DNA from: Bacteroidetes bacterium HLUCCA01
GTDB taxonomy: Bacteria; Bacteroidota; Rhodothermia; Balneolales; HLUCCA01
Direction: 5' to 3'
Assembly: GCA_001314545.1 (NCBI GenBank)
Contig: LIHN01000018.1
Location: forward strand, 186,001 to 250,000
DNA: 64,000 nt
Each line of letters opens with the position of its first letter. Positions within the stretch are counted from its first letter, which is position 1. Made by a program: the position numbers and the translations under genes. This document shows, piece by piece, positions 35,525 through 44,836 of this stretch. The notes below the pieces were generated by a model. The model made no database searches. It was not told the origin of the DNA and worked only from the letters and a program-made list of their open reading frames with translations.

Positions 35525-36682
35525 TTACAGTTGCTCTACAATCAAAATGTTGGAAACAGCCCGCTGTCCGGTAGCGTCAGATGGGCTGTTTACAATTTCT
35601 TCGCCCACCACCATGGTCGTAGAACCGCCTCCATCCAGATTTACTGCATCCCAGGCGCCTAATTCAAGCAGGAAAGCGGCCATCTCCGGAAAATTCATCC
35701 CCACGCTGCCGGCCTGCCGGCCGTCAACAGTCCCCAGCCATATCGTTCCACGGTCCTGACTAACCGCAACAAAGGTACGCGGATGACGGTTTTGAAGAAA
35801 TGCCTCCCCGATTCCCTCGGTTTCGGTATTCTCCGCCGTTGCATCGGACCCTTCGCGCAGAATGCGTCCGCCGCCGCCGATAACCTGTGTGATCCCGGTG
35901 TAGGCCCCTTCATTGATACCCAGCGAGACCGTAATTTCGGTGCCTGTCTGCAGAGCCGCATACCCCTCAAAATCCGGGTGTTCCGGACCTACGCTGATCA
36001 CAAAAGGATGACCGGATCCGGCATAACCATCGTGGCGGTTAGCAACACGCATGGATACCTGGTTACCGGCCAGCCAGTTAACCGACCCAATTGGCTCCAC
36101 TATCAGCTCCACCCCGGAACTGTCGCTGCGGGAAGTGTCCAATCCGTAGTAACCGTTGTAAAACATGGCCTGATCAGTCGCACGATGTCGGTTGACACCG
36201 GTAAGCGATAAACGGGTTGTTTCATCTATCGTCACCGATCCGCTGAAACGAACCGGATCGAAGTGAACCCCTCCCTCCTGGTCGATCAGCACATGAGAGC
36301 GCCGGCTGGAAACACCGTAAACCCACTGTCCGTCGGTGACCTGGGAGCCGATGGGAAGTGTAGACTGAAAACTGTAGAAATCGGCATTGATTCCGGCCAG
36401 AACATCACGCCCCTGATCACGGGCATCGGCCATTTGCAACGAGGTTTGCAGCAGTCCGCCTGACCGCCAGGCAACCAGGTTGACATCGGCACGCGTGCGG
36501 TCAATTTCGATAATATCCAGCGTGAAGGGCCCCTCCAGCTCATAGGAGAGGTAACGAACTCCGCGGACCAGCTCATCATCACTGAGACGATCGGTTGCCC
36601 CGAAAGTGACGATGGCAGCAGCAGACAGCGACGTCAACAGCAATACCGCAAAAACCTGAGAAACAATGCGTTTAAAGGACAT
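35525..36682 (-). CDS. Secreted phosphodiester glycosidase family protein
   Basis: A protein of about 385 residues with a signal peptide (MSFKRIVSQVFAVLLLTSLS). It carries an NAGPA/phosphodiester glycosidase domain: VLAGINADFYSF, VTDGQWVYGVSSRRSHVLI, IGGGGRILREG, FLQNRHPRTFVAVSQDRGTI and GAWDAVNLDGGGSTTMVV. The family includes the enzyme that uncovers mannose-6-phosphate in animals and bacterial exopolysaccharide-linked proteins. Bacterial substrates are mostly unknown. The start is the ATG at 36682, directly before the signal; the frame opens ten codons earlier. It is convergent with ilvD. Confidence 0.88.
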   Translation of the reverse strand: MSFKRIVSQVFAVLLLTSLSAAAIVTFGATDRLSDDELVRGVRYLSYELEGPFTLDIIEIDRTRADVNLVAWRSGGLLQTSLQMADARDQGRDVLAGINADFYSFQSTLPIGSQVTDGQWVYGVSSRRSHVLIDQEGGVHFDPVRFSGSVTIDETTRLSLTGVNRHRATDQAMFYNGYYGLDTSRSDSSGVELIVEPIGSVNWLAGNQVSMRVANRHDGYAGSGHPFVISVGPEHPDFEGYAALQTGTEITVSLGINEGAYTGITQVIGGGGRILREGSDATAENTETEGIGEAFLQNRHPRTFVAVSQDRGTIWLGTVDGRQAGSVGMNFPEMAAFLLELGAWDAVNLDGGGSTTMVVGEEIVNSPSDATGQRAVSNILIVEQL

Positions 36683-36814
36683 GATAAAAACCTGAAAATC
36701 GTTAACATTCAATCGGAACTGACCAAAAAGTAGCCGGATGCATGCAGGAAAACAAATGCAGGCTGGACTTAATTTTGTGTATCTTGAACCAAAACTCCCA
36801 AGAAAATCACCTAT

Positions 36815-38002
36815 ATGCCTAAAAAAACAGTACTTGTGGCCTTCGGAGGCGTTTCACCAGAACACGAAGTAGCTGTACTAACGGCCATGCAGGCCATCCA
36901 GGCTCTGCCCACCGACTTTCAAACAATCCCCCTGTACATTGCCAAGTCGGGTAAATGGTTCACCGGAGAGGTTTTACTGGACCTCGAACAGTACAAAGAC
37001 CTGCCGGCTCTGGAAAGGAAAACCGTACCCTGTACCCTCGCCCGTAACGATGCAGGCCAGGCGGTACTGATGGAAACCCGAAGCGCTTTCTGGTCGAAGC
37101 CCCGAACCCACCCTGTACACATCGTATTACCCGCCTTTCATGGGGCAGATGGAGAAAATGGAGCTTTTCAGGGTATTTGTGAGTTATTTGGTCTTCCCTA
37201 CGCCGGTTCAGGCGTGATGGGATCAGCGCTGGGTATGAACAAATACGCTGCCAAGCAGATTTGCCGCGCCAACGGATTCCCGGTGGTTCCGGATGTAGCA
37301 TTTTTTGAACCGGAATGGTCGGAACGACGTGATGAAATTCTGGACCGGTGCTCTGAGTTGAGTTTCCCGCTCTATGTCAAGCCGGTAAGCCTCGGCAGCA
37401 GTATCGGGGTAGCACGGGTCACCGACCGTCAGTCACTGATACTGGCCGTAGAAACCGCATTCCGCTACGATCATCATATCATTGTTGAAAAAGCTATACA
37501 CCCCTTGCGCGAAATCAATTGCTCTGTGCTGGGATCCCCGGATCAATGCAAAGCCAGTGTGCTGGAACAACCCGTTGGCAGCGATGCGTTTCTGAGTTTT
37601 CAGGATAAGTATCAGCGCGGCGATGCAGCCAAAGGTATGGCTTCGGCAGACCGCCTCATTCCCGCCCCCATCGACGAGGAGAAAACCGGACAGATCCGGG
37701 CATTGGCATGTAAAATATTTACTGCCCTGGAATGTTCCGGGGTCGCCCGACTCGATTTTCTGCTGAATGATGCCAGCGGCGAGGTATTCTTCAACGAAAT
37801 TAATACCATCCCCGGCTCATTCTCTTTCTACCTGTGGGATAAATCCGACATGAATTTCACTGAGCTGCTAGGTGAAATCCTGCACATTGCAGAAGAGCGT
37901 CACCGGCGTCAGACCGGTCGGGTACGCAGCTATGAAACCAATCTGCTCAGTGAGAAAGCAGCCCGGGGAATCAAAGGACTTAAAGGAACAAAAGCAAGAT
38001 GA
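36815..38002 (+). CDS. ddl: D-alanine:D-alanine ligase
   Basis: Ddl joins two D-alanines for the end of the wall peptide, an ATP-grasp enzyme of the cytosol. The 395-residue protein has the start VLVAFGGVSPEHEVAVLTA and PAFHGADGENGAFQG near residue 107. GLPYAGSGVMGSALGMNKY is near 127, YVKPVSLGSSIGVARV near 187, and the Mg-binding end VFFNEINTIPGSFSFYLWDK near 325-345. It is longer than many Ddl proteins (about 310-370). It sits outside the dcw operon, where many relatives keep it. A VanA-like D-Ala:D-Lac activity cannot be ruled out by reading, but nothing suggests it. Confidence 0.92.
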   Translation: MPKKTVLVAFGGVSPEHEVAVLTAMQAIQALPTDFQTIPLYIAKSGKWFTGEVLLDLEQYKDLPALERKTVPCTLARNDAGQAVLMETRSAFWSKPRTHPVHIVLPAFHGADGENGAFQGICELFGLPYAGSGVMGSALGMNKYAAKQICRANGFPVVPDVAFFEPEWSERRDEILDRCSELSFPLYVKPVSLGSSIGVARVTDRQSLILAVETAFRYDHHIIVEKAIHPLREINCSVLGSPDQCKASVLEQPVGSDAFLSFQDKYQRGDAAKGMASADRLIPAPIDEEKTGQIRALACKIFTALECSGVARLDFLLNDASGEVFFNEINTIPGSFSFYLWDKSDMNFTELLGEILHIAEERHRRQTGRVRSYETNLLSEKAARGIKGLKGTKAR

Positions 38003-38136
38003 GCTGCCATACTACCGGCCCACATGGCCTCGCATTTCTCTGAGACAGGCACAAATCGCGGTCATCACATACAAAACGAACGACAATCCGCGTTTGTGCA
38101 TTCATAATGATACATTATTCCACTTATCCGAATTTC

Positions 38137-39648
38137 ATGACGATAGCCAATCGCTTCCTCTCCGTCTTTTTCGCTGCCGCATTGCTTACAGCCTGCTCCG
38201 GTTCGACCGAAATTACCGTAGTAAATCAACCGGTAATCCGCCCGCAAACTGCTCCGGACAGGCCTGAAACCGGTCCCACCTCTGAGCAGACACTCCTGCG
38301 TATCGGTGAAACCGAGATGATTTATGGTCTGGATCCGTTGCTGGCACAGACCAATGCCGGGAAACGACTCAGCGGCCTGATTTATCAGGGGTTGACGGGT
38401 CTGAATGCCGACGGCGAAGTAATTCCTCAGCTGGCCCAAAGCTGGGAGGTCAGCGATGATTCACTGGTCTATACGTTCCGTTTGCATCCGGAAGCAAGTT
38501 TTCATGATTCACCCCGATTTATAGACGGCAGAGGTCGATCCGTGCTGGCTTCCGATGTGAAAGCCAGCTTTGACAGAATGGCGTATCCGACGAATCCCGA
38601 TATGGCTGCATCGCTGTTTGCACCCATTATTCAGGGGATGGAAGTTTTCAATAATGAACAGAGGCAGCTGCATATCGCCTCGCAGCGTTCCCTGAGCGGA
38701 ATTCAGGGTATTGTTGCAATTGATGAGCAGACCGTCCGCTTCTACCTCACCGAACCCCAGCCACAATTTACCTACATGCTCGCTTCCCCGCTCGCCGGCA
38801 TTGTTCCGCGCGAACTGGAAAGCACCCTGGCTCAACACCCTGTTGGAAGCGGACCTTATCGGTTTCAGCGCAGACAATCAGACACACTGTACGTGCTCAG
38901 TTACCACGAATCGTATTGGAAGGACGAAACAGAAACCTGGCCCGGCAGGGTTGAAATCAGACGATACGACAGCGAAACAGCGATTTTGAATGCATTGCGC
39001 CGTCATGATGCCGACATTGCACCCAACCTTTCTCCTCTGGCCAGGATGACTGCTCTGGGTCGTGATGGTCAGCTCAAATCGGATATCCTGCCGGAATTTA
39101 AGATGATAGCCACCCAGGGCCGGGATTACCTTTCAATTTATGCCAACCCGGCAAACCGCCTCGGGCTTAACGCAGACCAGACCGGCGCCGTTTTAAACAT
39201 GCTCCCGGCTGATACACTTGCAGACCGTTTCAGTCATCTGGGACTTCGCGAAGTGAGTCGTTCACTGCCGGCACCATCGGCCGACTTTTCCCGGCTCCGC
39301 CTTGAATATGCAGGCCAGACCGGGCCGGTTCCCACCATAATCTTCTTTTTGAATAATTACGAAAGTTTCCTGGCACGAAATATTCACCAGCTAGCTCAAG
39401 ATCAGCTTCCTGTGGCCATGGTCCGCAGCGGAGTAATCAGCCCTGAAATCACATGGTCAACCCAATACACATCCAACTACGAGAACCTCCCGGTAGAAAG
39501 CGCCCTGCTGCCCGATGAAATTCTGCGCATCGCCCCCACCCGTATCGCTGTGGTTCACAATAAGATTCAGGATCTGCACTTCAACACCAGTCCGTGGTGG
39601 TTGAATCTGGAAGGCGTTACGCTGAACACCACAACCCCGGTCCCATGA
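38137..39648 (+). CDS. Solute-binding lipoprotein (family 5, peptide/nickel type)
   Basis: An extracytoplasmic binding protein of the SBP_bac_5 family. The start at 38137 gives a signal with lipobox LLTAC (FFAAALLTACSG), so the Cys near residue 20 would be lipidated. The mature part has GLDPLLAQTNAGKRLSGLIYQGLTGL in adjoining segments, IPQLAQSWEVSDDSLVYTFRL, ASDVKASFDRM and HPVGSGPYRFQRR. These are standard for dipeptide/oligopeptide transporters. No permease or ATPase gene is adjacent, so it may be an orphan receptor or work with a distant transporter. It overlaps nadK by four bases (ATGA), which couples two functionally unrelated genes. Confidence 0.88.
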   Translation: MTIANRFLSVFFAAALLTACSGSTEITVVNQPVIRPQTAPDRPETGPTSEQTLLRIGETEMIYGLDPLLAQTNAGKRLSGLIYQGLTGLNADGEVIPQLAQSWEVSDDSLVYTFRLHPEASFHDSPRFIDGRGRSVLASDVKASFDRMAYPTNPDMAASLFAPIIQGMEVFNNEQRQLHIASQRSLSGIQGIVAIDEQTVRFYLTEPQPQFTYMLASPLAGIVPRELESTLAQHPVGSGPYRFQRRQSDTLYVLSYHESYWKDETETWPGRVEIRRYDSETAILNALRRHDADIAPNLSPLARMTALGRDGQLKSDILPEFKMIATQGRDYLSIYANPANRLGLNADQTGAVLNMLPADTLADRFSHLGLREVSRSLPAPSADFSRLRLEYAGQTGPVPTIIFFLNNYESFLARNIHQLAQDQLPVAMVRSGVISPEITWSTQYTSNYENLPVESALLPDEILRIAPTRIAVVHNKIQDLHFNTSPWWLNLEGVTLNTTTPVP

Positions 39649-40535
39649 AATTCGCAGTTATCGCTCTGACATCACGCTACCCGGTAGCCGAAACACTGAC
39701 CAGAGTGATTGACTGGTTCAGAGCTAACCCCGGGGCCAGCCTCATCGGTACGGAATCCATCAAACAGCATCTGAATCCTGAACAGCACCGCTTTATGGAA
39801 TTTGCCGGCAGCGAGGAGCAGGCCGTAAGGCAATGTGATACCGTCATATCAATCGGGGGCGACGGCACCCTGCTTCGAACGGCTCGACTGGTTATGCAGG
39901 AACAAAAGCCCATTCTTGGCATTAACAGCGGCCGGCTCGGCTTTCTGGCCAATATCCCCCAAAAGCAGCTTGAAGAAGCTCTGGATTTCACCTCACGCAA
40001 CGCGTTTACTACAGACAAACGCTACATGCTTCAGGCTGTGGATGCCGTTGGCAACAAGCACTATGCACTGAACGAATTTTTATTCGCCAAAGGGCACACC
40101 GGATCCATGATTACCCTTACCGCCAGTTATGACGGATCGTTTATCAACAAATACTGGGCCGATGGAATCATCATAGCCGGTCCAACCGGATCCACGGCGT
40201 ACAACATGTCGTGCGGGGGACCAATTATAACCCCCGGTACCAACGTTATGATTCTGAATCCTATCAATCCTCACACCCTGACAACCCGGCCCCTGGTACT
40301 GGATGCTTCCAGGGATCTGACCATCACCATAACGCCGCAGAATCAGGACGTTACGTTTTCAAAAGACGGGGAAATTTGCGATATTTCAAGTGCTGAATCG
40401 GAGGTAAAAATCCGGCGGTCTGACTTTAGCATCGACCTTATAACACTGCCGGGGCAGTCCTACTTTGACACCCTTCGAAACAAGCTGATGTGGGGTATGG
40501 ATATCCGTGACACCTTCACAAATTCGTATTATTAG
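39645..40535 (+). CDS. nadK: NAD kinase
   Basis: NadK phosphorylates NAD to NADP. The protein of 296 residues from ATG 39645 has VISIGGDGTLLRTARL near residue 65, ILGINSGRLGFLANI near 90, NEFLFAKGHTGSMI near 145 and ADGIIIAGPTGSTAYNMS near 170. These are the GGDGT and NE/D motifs of the family. The chosen start begins MKFAVIAL and overlaps the end of the preceding gene (ATGA); the frame is open 17 codons further up but inside that gene. Length agrees with bacterial NadK. Confidence 0.95.
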   Translation: MKFAVIALTSRYPVAETLTRVIDWFRANPGASLIGTESIKQHLNPEQHRFMEFAGSEEQAVRQCDTVISIGGDGTLLRTARLVMQEQKPILGINSGRLGFLANIPQKQLEEALDFTSRNAFTTDKRYMLQAVDAVGNKHYALNEFLFAKGHTGSMITLTASYDGSFINKYWADGIIIAGPTGSTAYNMSCGGPIITPGTNVMILNPINPHTLTTRPLVLDASRDLTITITPQNQDVTFSKDGEICDISSAESEVKIRRSDFSIDLITLPGQSYFDTLRNKLMWGMDIRDTFTNSYY

Positions 40536-40559
40536 AAACTTAAACAAAGCACAACTATT

Positions 40560-41516
40560 ATGAAGATAACTGTAGTAGGAGCCGGTGGGAATGTGGGCTC
40601 CGCAGCCGCACTTACGGTCGCACAACGAGATTTTGCCAACGAAGTAGTTCTTGTAGATATTGAGCGTAAAGAGGGAGAAAAAACCTTCTATCCATCCAAA
40701 GGCCGGGCGCTCGACCAGTGGCAGACATCATCCATACATGGATTTGATACGCGTGTTAAGGGTACGGTTAACTTTGAAGACACAGCCGATTCAGACATCT
40801 GTATAATCACAGCCGGTGTTCCCCGTAAACCGGGTATGAGTCGGGATGATCTGCTTAGTATCAACGCTAACATCGTAAAAACAGTAACCCAGAGCCTGGT
40901 TAAATATTCACCGGACACCATCATCATTGTTGTTTCCAATCCATTGGATGTGATGACCTATGTAGCATGGAAGGCTTCGGGTTTACCGGCTGAAAAAGTA
41001 ATGGGTATGGCCGGTATTCTGGATACCGCCCGATATCGCGCATTCCTGGCCGACGAACTGGACGTATCACCAAAAGATATTCAGGCTCTTATTCTCGGCG
41101 GTCACGGTGACACCATGGTCCCGCTGCCCCGCTACACTACAGTCACCGGCATCCCGGTAACCCAGTTGATTGAAAAAGATAAGCTGGATGCAATCATTGA
41201 ACGTACCAAGGTTGGCGGTGGTGAACTCGTAGGCCTTATGGGAACCTCAGCCTGGTTCGCACCCGGTGCCGCTGCCGCTCAGATGGCAGAAGCCATTGCC
41301 CTGGATCAAAACCGTATTTTCCCTTGTGCAGCCTGGCTTACAGGCCAGTACGGCATAAACGACCTGTACGTAGGCGTTCCGGTCAAACTCGGTAAAGGCG
41401 GCATCAAAGAAATCATTGAAATTGAGCTCAATGCCGATGAACAGTCCATGCTTGACAGTTCGTGTAGTGCAGTACGCACCGTATTTGAAGACCTCGAACG
41501 TATTCAAAACGGGTAA
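40560..41516 (+). CDS. mdh: Malate dehydrogenase
   Basis: An LDH-like malate dehydrogenase of 318 residues, a TCA-cycle enzyme that interconverts malate and oxaloacetate with NAD. Motifs are the cofactor loop VVGAGGNVGSAAALTVAQ, TAGVPRKPGMSRDDLL near residue 83 with the arginines that select malate, and VVSNPLDVMTYVAWKASG near 122. MAGILDTARYRAFLA and ALILGGHGDTMVPLPRYTTV (catalytic His near 180) follow. It follows nadK by 24 bases and is closed by a strong terminator at 41543-41584. Confidence 0.96.
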   Translation: MKITVVGAGGNVGSAAALTVAQRDFANEVVLVDIERKEGEKTFYPSKGRALDQWQTSSIHGFDTRVKGTVNFEDTADSDICIITAGVPRKPGMSRDDLLSINANIVKTVTQSLVKYSPDTIIIVVSNPLDVMTYVAWKASGLPAEKVMGMAGILDTARYRAFLADELDVSPKDIQALILGGHGDTMVPLPRYTTVTGIPVTQLIEKDKLDAIIERTKVGGGELVGLMGTSAWFAPGAAAAQMAEAIALDQNRIFPCAAWLTGQYGINDLYVGVPVKLGKGGIKEIIEIELNADEQSMLDSSCSAVRTVFEDLERIQNG

Positions 41517-41542
41517 CATGTTCAGGCAAACGCTATAAATTC

Positions 41543-41584
41543 AAGTCTGTATCGGGTAGTATCCGGTACAGACTTTTTTATTTT
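41543..41584 (+). terminator. Terminator after mdh
   Basis: AAGTCTGTA (41544-41552) pairs with TACAGACTT (41567-41575), with an inner extension, followed by TTTTTATTTT. It ends the nadK-mdh unit and lies 22 bases before the cyclase gene. Confidence 0.85.
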
Positions 41585-41606
41585 AAACACCCAAAGCCTG
41601 CAATAC

Positions 41607-42752
41607 ATGGCTGGAGAAATTATTCTTGCGGTTGACGATTTACCTCAGAATCTGATGACGATCAAGCTGGGGCTGCGCAAATTCGACTACACCTTCCACT
41701 CAGCCAGCAATGGCGATGAAGCGCTCGAACTACTGCAAACCCTCCGTCCGGACGTCATCCTCATGGACATTCAGATGCCACACCGCGACGGTTTCAGTAC
41801 CGTGCAGGAGCTCAAAAAAATGCCGGAAATGCAGGATGTACCTGTGATTTTCCTGTCGGCCATGCGCGATGTTGAAAATATCGTACGCTGTTTCGACTCC
41901 GGTGGTGTTGATTACATCAGTAAGCCCTTCCGCCAGCAGGAACTCATCGCACGCATCGAGACACACCTGAAAATCAAGCGACTCAAAGAACAGGTTGACC
42001 GCGAACGTGACCGCATGAAAGCCATTCTCGGCAATATCCTGCCGGGAAGCTACATCAACGAACTGACCGATGGTAAAAGACCGGGATCACAGCTGTTTGA
42101 GAATGTGGTAGTCATGTTCACCGATTTCAAAAATTTCACCGGCCTCAGCGAAAAACTGGGTCCCGAAGCCAGTATTGAGCATCTAAACCGCCTGTTCTTC
42201 GCGTTTGATGAAATCATTGATTACTTCGGACTGGAGCGCATCAAAACACTGGGAGATGGTTATTTTGCCGTTTCAGGTATTAACACCCATACCGGAGACG
42301 CCGCGCTAAAATCGGTGTGCGCCATGCTGAAAATGCAGGAATTCGCCATTTTTTACGATGAAAAAACACCCGATGAAGAGTGGAAGCTACGCATCGGTGC
42401 CCATATTGGTCCTGTCATTGCCGGCATCGTCGGATTCCAGAAAATTGCTTTTGATGTATGGGGCAGTACCGTAAACGTTGCCGCCCGGCTGCAGTCCGTG
42501 GCCGATACCAAAGGTATTGTTATCAGCGATGCCCTTCTGAGTGAAGTATATGATTTTGTTCAGGTTGAACACTCCCAGATAGTGAATCTGCACCACGTAG
42601 GGGAAACCAAAGTTCATTTTGTTTCCGGACTTTCTGAAACGTGCCCCGAAAACATCAGCGACAACTTCAACAAACTGGATATACATCAGCTATACGAAAA
42701 GTATGATCTTGACAGTGATATGATTTCCAGACTTTTTTCGGAAAACAGATAA
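41607..42752 (+). CDS. Response regulator with adenylate/guanylate cyclase domain
   Basis: A cytosolic 381-residue protein. The receiver domain (about 1-125) has AVDDLPQN, the phospho-acceptor D in VILMDIQMPHRDGF near residue 54, and the lysine in VDYISKPFRQQEL. A coiled linker (HLKIKRLKEQVDRERDRMKA) leads to a class III cyclase domain. There, metal aspartates lie in VVMFTDFKNFTGLSEKLG and IKTLGDGYFAVSGI, and FDVWGSTVNVAARLQS gives the base-selecting Asp and the transition-state Asn and Arg. Lys before TLGDG and Asp in DVWG favour ATP over GTP. It should make cAMP in response to an unknown kinase; none is adjacent. Confidence 0.92.
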   Translation: MAGEIILAVDDLPQNLMTIKLGLRKFDYTFHSASNGDEALELLQTLRPDVILMDIQMPHRDGFSTVQELKKMPEMQDVPVIFLSAMRDVENIVRCFDSGGVDYISKPFRQQELIARIETHLKIKRLKEQVDRERDRMKAILGNILPGSYINELTDGKRPGSQLFENVVVMFTDFKNFTGLSEKLGPEASIEHLNRLFFAFDEIIDYFGLERIKTLGDGYFAVSGINTHTGDAALKSVCAMLKMQEFAIFYDEKTPDEEWKLRIGAHIGPVIAGIVGFQKIAFDVWGSTVNVAARLQSVADTKGIVISDALLSEVYDFVQVEHSQIVNLHHVGETKVHFVSGLSETCPENISDNFNKLDIHQLYEKYDLDSDMISRLFSENR

Positions 42753-42905
42753 AACACCAGCGCCGGCAATAAAATATTTACTCCATATTTTATCAACTAT
42801 CACCTGTACTTTTCATCGTAAATAAGATTCAAGGTTAATAGTAACATAACAAAGAAGTAATACTTAGATTACACCACTTTGGTTACTTGTGTATACTAAC
42901 TAAAC

Positions 42906-43775
42906 ATGTATACCATGCCAAAACGAAACCTTGAGGTTGTAGTCTTGTCTGATATCCATTTGGGGACATACGGATGCCAGGCCGCCGAGCTCAACACCTA
43001 TCTGAAATCCATTAACCCGTCTATACTGGTACTCAACGGCGATATTATAGACGGATGGCAATTTCGAAAATATTATTTCCCGGACGACCATCTCAAAGTA
43101 ATCCGCAGAATCATGAAAATGATGATGCAGGGAACACAAGTATACTACCTGACTGGTAATCACGATGAGATGCTCCGAAGATTCACCGACATTACGGCAG
43201 GTAATTTTCACCTCCTCAACAAACTCCGGCTCGACCTCGACGGGAAAAAGGTATGGATTTTCCATGGTGATGTCTTCGACCTCACCATGCGGTATTCCAA
43301 ATTTGTAGCCAAACTGGGAGGCTTAGGGTACAACCTACTCATCTATCTCAACAGCCTTGTCAACACCCTGTCACAAAAAATGGGCAAAGGCAAAATTTCC
43401 CTGTCCAAGCGAATCAAAGACAGTGTCAAAAACGCAGTACAGTTTATCAGTGATTTCGAGATGACCGCCACCGACCTGGCCTTTGAGCACGGTTATGACG
43501 TTGTTATCTGTGGACATATACACCGACCTGCCATCGATACACGTTTTAAGAACGGAGCGAGTGTTACCTATATGAACTCCGGCGACTGGATCGAAAACCT
43601 GACAGCCCTTGAATACAGCAATGGAGAATGGTCGCTGTTCCGTTATGATGACTACATTAAAACCATCGCCGGTGTAGAAGCAACCGATATGCACGAAGAC
43701 ACAGATGACGACACTGACGCAATACCAGGCTCTTACGAGCGGTTTATGCAGGAATTTTTGGTAGCAGCAACCTGA
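42906..43775 (+). CDS. LpxH-like metallophosphoesterase
   Basis: A calcineurin-type metallophosphatase of 289 residues. Metal motifs are SDIHLG (near 16), LNGDIIDGWQF (near 45), LTGNHDEMLRRF (near 83), FHGDVFD (near 118) and VICGHIHRPAID (near 200). The sequence resembles UDP-2,3-diacylglucosamine diphosphatase-like proteins (LpxH relatives), which act in lipid A synthesis on the inner membrane. Hydrophobic segment LGYNLLIYLNSLVNTL could bind the membrane surface. It precedes a glycosyltransferase gene by 8 bases, so the two are one operon. Lipid A role is plausible but not proven: many relatives have unknown substrates. ATG at 42906; a second ATG three codons later is possible. Confidence 0.85.
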   Translation: MYTMPKRNLEVVVLSDIHLGTYGCQAAELNTYLKSINPSILVLNGDIIDGWQFRKYYFPDDHLKVIRRIMKMMMQGTQVYYLTGNHDEMLRRFTDITAGNFHLLNKLRLDLDGKKVWIFHGDVFDLTMRYSKFVAKLGGLGYNLLIYLNSLVNTLSQKMGKGKISLSKRIKDSVKNAVQFISDFEMTATDLAFEHGYDVVICGHIHRPAIDTRFKNGASVTYMNSGDWIENLTALEYSNGEWSLFRYDDYIKTIAGVEATDMHEDTDDDTDAIPGSYERFMQEFLVAAT

Positions 43776-43783
43776 AACAGACT

Positions 43784-44824
43784 ATGAAAATTCTTTACGC
43801 AATACAGGGCACCGGTAACGGCCACCTTTCCAGAGCCCGTGAATTCATCCCGGCCCTGGCTGCACGTACCAGTATGGACGTACTCATCAGCGGTACCAAT
43901 GCCGATGTAAAACTCAATCACCCTGTACGCTACCGATTTAACGGCCTCAGCTACAGTTTCGGGAAAAATGGGGGTATTGATTACCTATCGAGCTGGAAGA
44001 ACCTGCTGTTCAGACAATTTGCGGGCGATGTAACCGCACTGCCGGTTCATAACTACGATCTTGTAATCAGTGATTACGAACCCGTATCCGCCTGGGCCTC
44101 GAAACGTTCCGGAATACCGTGTGTTGGTCTGAGCCACCAAAGTGCCTTTCTTTCTTCAAAAACACCGCGCGCAGCCGGAGGTAGCCGGTTTACAGAACTA
44201 CTATTCAAGTATTACGCCCCCTGCAGTATACCTGTAGGTTTTCATTACAAAAATTACGATTCATTCATTCACACCCCCGTAATCCGCACAGAAGTTCGTC
44301 AACTGAAACCATCCATCGGCAAACACATCACCGTTTACCTGCCAGCATGGTCGGAGGAAAAGCTGATTCCGGTCTTCCAGCGGTTTCCGTCATTTCAGTG
44401 GCATATATTCTCCAAGCACACCAAAACCAACAGAGCGTTTCAAAACGTAGTTGTTCGCCCTGTTAGTAATGAATCTTATCTCAGCAGTCTGGAAACCGCC
44501 TGGGGTGTAATCACCGGAGGCGGCTTTGAAGCCCCGGCTGAAGCCTTGTATCTGGGGAAAAAACTTATGGTAGTGCCTATGCACGACCAGTATGAGCAAC
44601 AATGTAATGCCGAGGCGTTAAAGTCGTTTGACATTCATGTTGTACCACGTATCGGCAATGGCTTTTACCATGATATTCAGCATTTTCTTGATACCAATAA
44701 CCGCCTTGAAATCAGGTTTCCCCATCATACAGAGTCCGTCATAGAACAGGTGCTTGCCTCAGGGGATGTAAAGGCAACAACCCCTGAGAACAAACATATT
44801 GAGCCGATACGACTGGCTATCTGA
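43784..44824 (+). CDS. GT28-like glycosyltransferase
   Basis: A 346-residue GT-B-fold protein. It starts MKILYAIQGTGNGHLSRARE, the nucleotide-sugar family loop. Later segments are VISDYEPVSAWASKRSGIPC, GLSHQSAFLSSK, and the donor-binding end ITGGGFEAPAEALYLGKKLM and MHDQYEQQCNAE. This is the pattern of the MurG/MGDG-synthase-like group and of the conserved family named after MJ1255/VC2487. The acceptor is unknown. Tight linkage to an LpxH-like phosphatase suggests a glycolipid or lipid A modification. It is convergent with hflC, only 12 bases away, with no clear terminator. Confidence 0.8.
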   Translation: MKILYAIQGTGNGHLSRAREFIPALAARTSMDVLISGTNADVKLNHPVRYRFNGLSYSFGKNGGIDYLSSWKNLLFRQFAGDVTALPVHNYDLVISDYEPVSAWASKRSGIPCVGLSHQSAFLSSKTPRAAGGSRFTELLFKYYAPCSIPVGFHYKNYDSFIHTPVIRTEVRQLKPSIGKHITVYLPAWSEEKLIPVFQRFPSFQWHIFSKHTKTNRAFQNVVVRPVSNESYLSSLETAWGVITGGGFEAPAEALYLGKKLMVVPMHDQYEQQCNAEALKSFDIHVVPRIGNGFYHDIQHFLDTNNRLEIRFPHHTESVIEQVLASGDVKATTPENKHIEPIRLAI

Positions 44825-44836
44825 ATCCGCCGATCA

